DNA from: Geosiphon pyriformis
Lineage: Eukaryota; Glomeromycota; Glomeromycetes; Archaeosporales; Geosiphonaceae
Assembly (NCBI GenBank): GCA_016748015.1
Contig: JAAOMT010000540.1
Coordinates: forward strand, 9,442-23,416
Direction: 5' to 3'
DNA length: 13,975 nucleotides
The position numbers were made by a program, and so were the translations under genes. The notes under the pieces were generated by a model that saw only the letters and a list, made by a program, of their open reading frames with translations, made no database searches and was not told the origin of the DNA. Below are positions 7,056 through 13,975 of this stretch, in pieces; position 1 is the stretch's first letter; each line of letters begins with the position of its first letter.

Positions 7056-8500
7056 CTAAATTATAAGAGAGTTGGAAGGTTGTTCAATGACAACTATTGG
7101 TTCTAAGTTTTGGGGAATATCTTTGGGATTGACTAAAAAGGAATGTGTACCAATTTGTAGAATTAATGGTTCAGGATTGTTTCTGGAATGATAGTGTTTC
7201 AAATGATCTCTATGTGCAACTTTTGCTAGGATTTTGTCATCATGTCTTAGCTTATATGATCCATTGCCTAGGACTTTATAGATAAAGAATGGTCCATCTC
7301 ATTTATTTTCAAATTTTCCACTCCATTGTTTTTCAGCTTTAGTTCTGTGTAAGAGAACTTTGTTTCTAATTTTAAATTCATTGGTGACTGAAGGCAATTT
7401 GTCATCATGCCATTCTTTTTGTCGAGCTTGGGAGTGTTCAATATGGGTGGCTGCTATTTGTCATTTTCCTTCCAATGTGCTAAGCAGAGTGTAGGCTCTT
7501 CACTGAAGTGTTTCTTGGAAATTGTTTTCATCAATTGGTTGTGCTGGGTATGTTTCCACTGTGAAACTAATTGGTAATATTGCTGTCCTTCCATAAGTTA
7601 AATCAAATGGTGTGTGTTTTGTGGTATCTTGTTTTAGTGTTCTGTATGCTAGCAACACTGATGGAATAAAGATATCTCACTCTTGCTCAAAATCGGTTGA
7701 GACTTTGGCTAATGACTCATACAATGTTCTGTTAAAATGTTCCACAAGTCCGTTTGTTTGTGGATGGTAGGGCAAAAACAGAGGTCTTTTGACATTGAAT
7801 TGTTTGCAAATTTCTTGTATCAGGTTGTTCACAAAGTGTGTCCCCTGATTGGATAAAAGTTCAATTGGACATCCGTGTCTACAAATGATGTTTTTGTAGA
7901 TGAAATTTGCTACTGATTTCACATCTGCTCGTTGAATGGCTCTGGCTTCGAGCCATTTAGCAAGATAGTCTACAGCTACTGCAATATAATGGTTTCCTTG
8001 AGTGGTAATAGATAGTGGTTCAACTAAATTGATACCAACTCGGTCAAAGAATTGTCCAACTTTGATTGGATTTAATGGTTTAGTAGGACGTGTTTTTCCT
8101 CTTCTTTGACAACTATCACAAAATTTGACATATTCATGAATGTTTTTTCTTATTCAAAGCCAAAAGTAGAATTTTAGCATTCTTTGGGTGGTGCTATTTT
8201 TTCTGAAGTGTGCTGATGAAAGATCTGAGTGCATGTTATATAATATGGTCTCTTTTTTCTGTTCTTGTATTAATCTGAGTGGTTTGTTTAGATTTTTGAA
8301 ATTTCAATGATAAATAATGTTGTTGTGTAGAAAATATTGTTTGGCTTGTTGTAGTTAATGTTTTTCATCTGGAGACCAATCTGTTGGGATTGTTAATGGT
8401 TCCAAATATTGTTTGAGATTGTTGTAGTTTTCCGAATTCATTGTTTGTTGGCTCTTTCAGTTGGTTAAGTTGAGTGTTGGTTTTTGTGTTTTCTAATCTT
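7056..8500 (-). pseudogene. Ty3/gypsy integrase with GPY/F C-terminus
   Basis: The integrase inserts cDNA into the genome. The N-terminal HHCC zinc module has two His near 8195-8225 and C-x2-C (CDSC) near 8115. In the catalytic core the first acidic residue is Asn (AAT, 8028-8030) in a VGIN-LV motif. The second is also Asn (AAT, 7848-7850) in LLSNQGTHF. The third, Glu, is kept (7740-7742, NGLVEHFNRTL). The D-to-E spacing is the standard 35 residues. Core stops include 8154 and 7677. The C-terminal region has a KVLLHRTKAEKQWSGKF segment and a GPFFIYKVLGNGSYKL GPY/F module (about 7295-7245); the Trp before it is a stop (7299). No chromodomain is visible. The frame ends at the TAG at 7056-7058. 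Confidence 0.88.
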
Positions 8501-8559
8501 GTCTCATTCTGAAAAGACAGTCAACATTGGTGTGGAGTTTTCCTGGTTTGTGATGTACT

Positions 8560-9059
8560 ATGTATTGATAGTTTGCTAGAAATCTTGTCCATTGGGTTTG
8601 TTTTGCATTCAGCTAAGTATATTTGTTCTGAAGCTATTTGAGTCCAATATTATCAGTGATAATATCGAATTCTTTAGGCCTGAAATAAAAGTTGAAGTGG
8701 TGTAGGGCCCAAATTACAGCTGCTGTTTTTAGTTCTGTGGCAGAGTAGTTTTCCTCAACTGGTTTTAATGTTCTGCTAGCATAAGCAATTACTCGCTCAT
8801 TTCTATTGTCATTTAGTTGTGATAAGATGACACCAAAGGCAGTATACAAAGCATCTGTAGCTAGTCAAAATTGGTTGTTGAAATCCAGGTAAGCGAGGAT
8901 TGGAGCTGTTGTTAGTTTTTCCTTAAGAATTTCAAAAGCTTTTTGGTGTTCGGTAGTCTATTTGTATTCAACGTTTTTGGTGGTGAGCTGGTTGAGGGGT
9001 TTTGCAATTTCTGAGAATCCTTTAATAAACTTCCAATAGTAGGATGCTAATCCTATGAA
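8560..9059 (-). pseudogene. Ty3/gypsy connection and RNase H domain
   Basis: RNase H removes the RNA template during cDNA synthesis. Visible in order are KPLNQLTTK (about 8990), an HQKAFEILKEKL helix, the LATDA strand with the first catalytic Asp (just after the stop at 8865), FGVILSQ, VIAYASRTLKPVEENYSATEL with the catalytic Glu kept (about 8740), AVIWALHHFNFYF, and a TDN motif (the usual TDH) near 8645. A TAG at 8634 and another at 8613 follow, then a QTQWTRFL segment and HHKPGK near 8540. The stop at 8958 replaces a tryptophan of the usual F-x-W-x-x-x-x-x-AF motif. Confidence 0.85.
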
Positions 9060-9785
9060 TTCTCTTAGTTCTGTAGTGTTTTAAAGAGTTTTGAAGTTTT
9101 TGACAATGCTGATTTTTCCAGGATCCAGTTTGATTCCATCTTTACTAACAATATGCCCAAGAAAGACCAAGCTTGTTTTTCCAAAGTAGCATTTTTTGAT
9201 GTTGAGTTTTAGTCCTGCTTTTCGTAATTGTTAAAAAACTTCTCGCAGGTGTTTTAAGTGTAATTCAAATGATGGAGAATAAACATCAGTATCGTCAAGA
9301 TAAACGACTACTGACTTCCAAAAAAGTCTTTAGTACACAACATCCATTAATCTCTGAAACATTGCTAGTGTATTGCATAATCTAAAAGACATTACATTAA
9401 ACTCATAATTTCCGCTTTGGGTGGTGAATGCTGTTTTGGGGCGATCTTTGAGATCCATAGTAACTTGCCAGTAACTGCTTTCTAAATCTAGTGTTGAGAA
9501 GTATTTGGATTTTTCAAGGGCATCTAACATGTCATCAATCCAGGAAAGGGGGTAGGCATCTCCAATTGTAACACTGTTGAGTTGTCGATAGTCAACACAA
9601 AATCGGATCTTTCCATTTTTCTTTTTAACTAGCACTACAGGTGAAGTCTAAGGACTCATGAAGGATTGGATGAGCCCATTGTTAAGCATTCATTGTACTT
9701 CTTCTTGGATGAATTGGTGGCTTTCTAGAGCAATTCGATATGCTTGTTGTCTTCTTGGTTTAGCATCTCCTGTATAAATTTGGTG
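9060..9785 (-). pseudogene. Ty3/gypsy reverse transcriptase
   Basis: The RT copies element RNA into cDNA. Motifs in order: HQFIQEEV and NNGLIQ near 9700; SPVVLVKKKNGKIRFCVDYRQLN (about 9645-9585); motif A FSTLDLESSYWQV (about 9500) with its Asp kept; motif B normally FGLCNAPATFQ, here with Arg, Thr, Leu and Met substitutions (about 9370); and the catalytic YLDD at 9291-9302, intact. FLGH-x-VS near 9160 and IGLASYYWKFI near 9040 mark the palm end and connection. Stops at 9690, 9648, 9330, 9231 and 9081 break it. The one at 9648 replaces the tryptophan of the usual SPWxSPVVLV motif. Confidence 0.9.
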
Positions 9786-10328
9786 TTAGACCAAATTGGT
9801 TCTTCCTAAGTCATTGTTGTTTTCAGCAAAGATATTGGCAAATTCTGCAATTAGTTCTTTGAGCTGGCTCTGTTGTTGTGGTTCAAGTTGTCCTATGTTG
9901 ATTCGAGATAATTTTTCCATGACAACATAGTAGTTCTTAGTGCTAAAGTTTGGGTTGATTTTTGGTAGTGAATGTCCAATGATTTCTGAAAAATTGGGGA
10001 CTGTTTGGGGTAGTTCTTGTTGAAAGATGTTACTGTGAATAACTCTAATTTCTAAGTTATTTAATAAAATTATGAGGTAATTATTGGGGTTGTAAAAAGT
10101 AACTCGGACTTTCTTTGTTCCTTCTGGAATATAAATGTTTGGGATTGAAATATTATGTTCCAAGCAGACTTGTTCATTGGATTCAAAAATTTGTTGTGTG
10201 GTTATCAGCTTTGGGCAGGTGTAGATTTCTGGATGTTCTCCAAAGGATGAGATAATAATTGGTTGTGGAAGTCTGAGAATCTGGTAGAATTCATTCTGTG
10301 TGTTAAAAGCTATATTAACTGGAACTGT
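9786..10328 (-). pseudogene. Pol linker between dUTPase and RT
   Basis: About 180 residues continue the open stretch after the dUTPase. The content is mixed beta-like and Pro/Asn/Gln-rich (PQPIIIS, IPNIYIPEGTKKVRVTFYNP, LNNLEIRV). It ends with the ELIAEFANIFAEN segment usual just before gypsy RTs. The strand pattern in the middle could be a small beta-sandwich, but I cannot name it. The TAA at 9786-9788 falls where a Gln would be expected before the RT fingers. Confidence 0.55.
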
Positions 10329-10772
10329 GAATCGTCCAGTTGAACCAAAACCTTGGGTTTCTCTATCACTTTTTCCTAATTGTTCTCTTTGATTAACTAG
10401 TTGCAAACCCGAAATGTTGATTAGGGATAGGTAAATAGCTTGGGCAATTTTTTCAGCATGTTCAATCTTGAATAATTTGTCAGTTTCATTTTGAAGCATC
10501 ACTGTAATGTCTCCAGTATATTCAGCATCGATTATTTCTCCTCTGACATTGATTCCTTTGCTTGCCAGAGAGGACCAGGGAGCAATTTGAATCATTGCTC
10601 CTGGTGGGATTTTGAGTGCAATTTTGAGGTTGATTTTTGTGAGAGATTTGGGTTTAAGAACAAGAGTATCCTTATCTGGATATTTTAGGTCATATTCAGC
10701 ATCAATTTCGTGTGCTTTTTTGGATTTTATTCCTTGTCCATTGTTGTTGAAGTATTTAAGTTGTAAAGCAGG
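10329..10772 (-). CDS. Trimeric-type dUTPase domain within pol
   Basis: All five conserved dUTPase motifs occur in order: 1, AEYDLKYP (about 10690); 2, PWSSLASKG (about 10570), with the Ser-Ser-Leu core kept but the usual Arg replaced by Trp; 3, IIDAEYTGDI (about 10530), with the catalytic Asp and stacking Tyr kept; 4, KIAQAI (about 10445); 5, a C-terminal RETQGFGSTG (about 10345). The enzyme hydrolyses dUTP to dUMP and keeps uracil out of cDNA. It lies inside an uninterrupted 387-codon stretch (10949-9786) between the Cys-rich segment and RT. Retroviral dUTPases occur near the protease or between RT and integrase; this one follows the protease. Arg to Trp in motif 2 and an extra Glu in motifs 3 and 5 may weaken it. 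The domain reading frame is intact, but the polyprotein upstream is not. Confidence 0.85.
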
Positions 10773-10886
10773 CTGATTTTTGATAAGGTAGATGGGTGTT
10801 GTTTCAATTTCTTCCATTGCTTCAGGTTCTCCAAATTCAATTTCATTCTCATCATTTTTGCTGGACAAGGGGATACTAAAAGCATA

Positions 10887-11620
10887 GCATTCAGGACACC
10901 ACTGTTCATCACAAGGCATAATGCATTTTTCACATAGCCTAATGTTCATTTGCTCTAATTATTGAATTTAAGCTTTTTGAATTGGGTAGGTGTGACTTGC
11001 AATTTGGTGGTAGACTTCTACTTCATCTTCATAATCGAATCCAGCTAATTCTATGGTGTATTCAATGTATTCTGCTTCCTTTATTTGATGAATATTTTCT
11101 TTGGTAGCTCCATTAATTAATGCCATTGCTAGGTCGAAAATCATCTTGGCATTATGGAGATAATAATAAAGTTTGTTGAGGGCACTGTTGTATGCCGCAT
11201 TAAAGGGTGTTCTTCTTTTTACTTTTTCTGAAATTGATAAAGCATATTGGCAAGTCTGATTGCAAACTCCTCCTCTCATGGTTACATCAATCCAATTGCG
11301 TTCTTCCAGTAGCATATCTCCACAAGTTAAACAAGGGGTGTTGTCCTATTTTCTACTTCTTTTTATTAGATGGCCCCATCGTTTTCTGTGGCAAGTCTTG
11401 CAGTAATAACAAGTATGATTTTCATATTCTTCTTCAGGTAAAATGCAGGCTCCCATTGACAATAGTTTCTTGTGGCAGTCATTACATTTAAGGGGAATAT
11501 AGGGGCATTGTTTCCTTGGTTCGGGTTTTGAGTAAGAAATATTCCATCCAGAGGTTTTAGGTTCAGAGTATGAAATAAAATGTTCTTGTTCTGTTTTATC
11601 GGCCCAGTTGGACATTGATC
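10887..11620 (-). pseudogene. Cys-rich zinc-ribbon-like segment between protease and dUTPase
   Basis: This stretch of pol has at least six Cys clusters. C-x2-C (11475-11486) is followed by a single Cys. Next come C-x2-C-x2-C near 11400 (CYYCKTC) with HRKRWGH, then PCLTC just after the stop at 11346, then GVCNQTC (about 11260). Finally LCEKC, MPC and WCPEC lie at the start of the next open stretch (10932-10887). Between 11250 and 10980 lies an all-helical-looking, Cys-free insert (NSALNKLYYYL..., AMALINGAT...). Paired CxxC motifs suggest several treble-clef or zinc-ribbon folds. I do not know a named domain for it. Being in the pol frame it would be part of the polyprotein. Stops: 11619, 11346, 10968, 10959. 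Confidence 0.6.
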
Positions 11621-11771
11621 AAAGAGTCATGAATGTTTTAATGAGAGGTTTTTCCTCTTCCGGTTTGAATTCAAAAGCTGGGGCTTTTTCAAAGCATTTG
11701 TTGAATGTACCACAAGTGGCAAGTACTTGGGCATGTTGTCCTTAGTAGGAGATTGTTAACTCTTGTGTTTC

Positions 11772-12254
11772 TCAATTCAAATTAGCATTGGCTTTTTGAA
11801 GCCAATTATTTCCGACAAGAGCTTGGTACTGGGATGCGTCCATTACAAGAACTTTGACTGGAATGATAATTCCATCAAAAGTGAACGGAAAATTGTCAAT
11901 TTCTTCTACTGGGGTTTTTTTCATGCCATCAGCAGTGACGATTACTGTTTGAGCTGGTTGGTTGACATTTCTCTTCAACTGTTGCATTAACTGGTAAGTG
12001 ATAATGCTTCCGGCGGATCCACTATTTAGAATCAAGCGAATTGTCTTTCCTTTGACTTCTGCTTCAGTGTACATAGCCGTGATTGCTTTTTGTTCATTGG
12101 CAGCTGCATTGCTAAGCAGGAATGGTGACTCATTTGCTTCAAACTCAAAAGGGAATATATCTGAAAGATTAGCATTTTCAGCGATTCTGGCTGGTGGGAT
12201 TGTGGTGGGAGTATAGGAAGAGTTTTGTTGTTGTGCTGTAGTTTTACCTTCCAA
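11772..12254 (-). pseudogene. Retropepsin-like aspartic protease
   Basis: This 160-codon open segment carries a clan AA protease. It has an IRLILNSGSAGSII active-site strand, a VTADG flap-like stretch near 11940, a central hydrophobic strand and a terminal LVGNNWL segment matching the L-x-G-x-x-W/F motif of retroelement proteases. The active-site triad, normally Asp-Ser/Thr-Gly, reads Asn-Ser-Gly: codon AAT at 12024-12026. Asp to Asn abolishes aspartic protease activity and would need only G to A. The first ~60 residues are linker. The segment ends at a TGA (11772-11774) where related elements, as I recall them, have tryptophan. It would have cut Gag-Pol into mature proteins. Confidence 0.8.
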
Positions 12255-12259
12255 GGATA

Positions 12260-12690
12260 CAGTATAATGAAAATCTTGTTCTTCTGGTATTGTTAAATAA
12301 CTGGGTTAAGTGTGGTAGTGGTTGGGTCTTGGTTGAATGGAATTTCGGGAAACCAATTGGTTGTTTGAACTGATTCTATTGTTGTTTACTTGGTATCGGT
12401 TTTGTGGTGTGAATTGATTTTGTGTAATCAGTCTTCGAGCAGATACTTGATAATGTTGTGTGGATGGTTGTTGGTATTGCTGTTAGATTGGCTGTGGGAT
12501 GGGTTGATAATAGTTATTTTGGTATTGGGGTCTTGGTGGATAGTAAGCTGGTGGTGGTGGTTGATAATAAGATTGCTGTAGTGGAGGGTAATATTGATTA
12601 CTCCTATTTTGTTGGTCTTGTTGTAGCTTTCTGCAATCTCTTTTCTAGTGGCCAGAGATTCCACAGTAATGGCAATTCTGAGACTAGTTA
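12260..12690 (-). pseudogene. Gag nucleocapsid: CCHC zinc knuckle and Gln/Tyr/Pro-rich tail
   Basis: A C-x2-C-x4-H-x4-C knuckle spans 12633-12674 (CHYCGISGH, then a stop, then KRDC). Such knuckles bind the element RNA during packaging. The TAG at 12645-12647 falls on one of the x4 residues, so the zinc ligands themselves are kept. The following ~110 codons are rich in Gln, Tyr, Pro and Asn (a YYPP-type repeat-like run), probably a disordered linker to the protease, with stops at 12483 and 12306. The opposite strand and another frame show long open stretches here only because of the low-complexity composition. Confidence 0.75.
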
Positions 12691-13975
12691 TTGGAAAGTG
12701 GTGCAAAGTTATTTTGATTTCATCTTTGGGGTGGTTGATATCTTTGGAGTTGCTGTTGTTGATTGGTGAAATAGTTTTTAATCTTCTTTGTGAGTTGGTC
12801 AATTTTTTCCTCAGCTGCTGAGCTGGTTTTTCCAATTGCCAAATTTACAAGTTTTGTGCGATTGGCCTCTTCTATGGCCATTTCATATCTTTTCACATGC
12901 TGTATGGCAGAGTTTAAATCTTCTGGTGCATGTGGGTGAACCTTTTTAATTAGTTTATCTTTTAGACCAGCGATAAATTGATCCAAGATTTGAGCATCAG
13001 AATAATAATTGTTTGTTTTGAGTTGGCGAATTTATCTGAGAAGTTTGTTGAATTTCCCAATATAAGTCATAACAGATTTGGAGGGTTCTTGTTTGATATT
13101 TTGAAAACAATTGCAAAGGGTAATGGAGGTATTATTGTCAGTGAACTGTTCAAGGAAGGCTGCTTTGAAAGCATTCCAATCATTGAATGGGGTGGCCAAG
13201 TTTTCAAACTATTTTCCTGCTGTTTCTTTGAGAAAGTAGAGAATTGTTCTTAACATTCTGGCAGCATTCCATTCATTTGCATCTCCAGCTTTAGTAACTT
13301 GGTCGAGCCATTTTTGGGGACTGGTCTCAATATCTTCTCCATTAAATTCAGGGATTTTTGTGATGTATGTTGTTATTTTGTCTTCTTCATTTTCACTGTC
13401 TATTAATTCTTCTTCAGATATTTCAGGTTTGTTTTCTTCATTTGCTGCTGTCTTGGAGTGTTCACTTTGATTTTCAGCTAGAAAGTCAAGGAGATTGGAA
13501 CTAATTTGAAGGGGTTCTTGTTGTCTGATGGGACTTCTAAGTAATGTAAAATCTTCTGGTCTTGCAAATCGATTCAAGAGTGAATTAGGCATTTGTGCTT
13601 GTGCAAGTAAAGCTGAAAAAAGTGTGATAGTAAGTGGAAGTTTTGAACTGGTTCTTTGTTCAGGTGTTTGTAAATGTTTGGCAGTTGTTTTTGGTAGTGT
13701 TGGAGTATTTGGGGTGGTATTTGAGTATTGCTTCAATTTGTTTTTGCCTTTGTTGCTTGTTTCTGTTTCCAATTCAAAATCAATAGAGTATTGAGACTGC
13801 ACTAGATATGTTTCTTCACAGTATTTAATAATGTTAAAATTAAGTTTGTGAAAGTAAGTGGCAAGTGTTTTGCTGTTAAGGTTTTCAGTTCCCAACTGTA
13901 AATAGTGTGCTAAATTGTTGTAAAAGTTGCTTCTAACTTCTGAGATATTGTAATTTCCAAAAAAATAATTGTTGA
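12690..13975 (-). pseudogene. Gag: N-terminal region and capsid-like domain
   Basis: Structural protein of the virus-like particle. The first ~190 visible residues (13975-13400) are polar and low-complexity, with a Ser/Thr/Pro-rich stretch and an acidic run near 13400. A retrotransposon-gag (capsid-like) domain follows at about 13350-12860. It has a PEFNGED start, a K-W-L-D helix, an AARMLRTILYFL helix, then a W-x-x-F-x-x-x-F-x-x-x-F segment near 13170. A Lys/Arg-rich helix and a possible coiled coil (12860-12760) come after. The frame is already open at the window edge, so the first codon is not seen. Stops at 13209 (tryptophan expected), 13032 and 12720 interrupt it. Confidence 0.75.

Larger units (their letters stand above)
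5652..13975 (-). mobile_element. Ty3/gypsy LTR retrotransposon with dUTPase, partial (5' end outside window)
   Basis: Read right to left, the element runs gag, protease, Cys-rich segment, dUTPase, RT, RNase H and integrase, then a third ORF and a probable 3' LTR. RT before integrase defines the Ty3/gypsy order. Gag and pol share one frame. The 5' LTR, primer-binding site and gag start lie beyond position 13975, so LTR identity and tRNA priming cannot be checked here. The frame has 32 premature stops and no frameshift. It is a single dead copy of what looks like a widespread Glomeromycotina family (from memory of similar proteins). Confidence 0.88.
7056..13975 (-). pseudogene. Ty3/gypsy Gag-Pol polyprotein, one frame, 32 premature stops
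   Basis: A single minus-strand frame can be followed from the right edge to the TAG at 7056-7058, about 2300 codons. It is open at 13975, so the Gag start is outside. Premature stops have low coordinates 13209, 13032, 12720, 12684, 12645, 12483, 12306, 11772, 11742, 11619, 11346, 10968, 10959, 9786, 9690, 9648, 9330, 9231, 9081, 8958, 8865, 8634, 8613, 8493, 8457, 8355, 8304, 8154, 7677, 7500, 7461 and 7299: 11 TAA, 9 TAG, 12 TGA. Recognisable domain sequence runs smoothly across every stop, so none coincides with a frameshift. Gag and Pol in one frame implies a single primary polyprotein processed by the protease. Domains are listed separately. Confidence 0.88.

Noticed and set aside
7056-7300. 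Chromodomain after the integrase
   Set aside because: Only the GPY/F module and a short tail are present; the aromatic cage pattern of chromodomains is not seen.
10329-10772. Host dUTPase gene next to the element
   Set aside because: The domain is in the same frame as protease and RT, with recognisable pol sequence continuous on both sides and no start, stop or promoter of its own.
12390-12769. Plus-strand and off-frame open stretches opposite gag
   Set aside because: They arise from the low-complexity Gln/Tyr/Pro-rich coding DNA of the gag tail. The zinc knuckle and flanking gag pattern are in the minus-strand pol frame.
7299-13211. Alternative genetic code with stops read as Trp, Gln or Arg
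   Set aside because: All three stop codons occur at positions expecting different residues, and normal TGG, CAA and CGN codons are used beside them. Catalytic residues are lost too, so decay explains it better.

Overview
The window is AT-rich, CpG-poor eukaryotic repeat DNA. I see no intact host gene, rRNA or tRNA in it. It is made of decayed retrotransposons, all coding on the minus strand. The decoded proteins closely resemble the LINE and Ty3/gypsy families that fill genomes of arbuscular mycorrhizal fungi (Glomeromycotina, Rhizophagus-like). That assignment rests on memory of those families, not on a search.

Layout from low to high coordinate. (1) 1-502: the last ~165 codons of an old Ty3/gypsy pol, covering the integrase C-terminus with its GPY/F module. 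(2) About 505-5595: a near full-length non-LTR retrotransposon with an A-rich 3' tail, a 3' UTR, one ~1600-codon ORF (AP endonuclease, reverse transcriptase, RNase H, C-terminal zinc-binding segment) and a 5' UTR with two ~66-bp repeat units. Its tail abuts the integrase fragment. (3) About 5652-13975: a Ty3/gypsy element cut by the right edge. In transcription order it has gag with a CCHC knuckle, a retropepsin-like protease, a Cys-rich zinc-ribbon-like segment, a dUTPase, reverse transcriptase, RNase H and integrase in one reading frame, then a separate third ORF, then a probable 3' LTR. The LTR candidate holds a perfect 20-bp-period tandem array, a TATA box and an AATAAA signal.

The main observation is how these elements decayed. 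The gypsy gag-pol frame is kept without a net indel for about 6.8 kb yet holds 32 premature stops. The LINE ORF keeps one frame for 4.4 kb with 19 stops and a single late frameshift. The integrase fragment at the left edge also keeps its frame through several stops. Nearly every stop, and several lost catalytic residues (Asp to Asn in the protease, both integrase Asp positions and the LINE RT), can be explained by C:G to T:A transitions. This points to a RIP-like or methylation-deamination process acting on repeats.

The probable history is nested: an old gypsy copy, a LINE inserted into its integrase, and a second gypsy element at or near the LINE 5' end. All elements appear to be dead.
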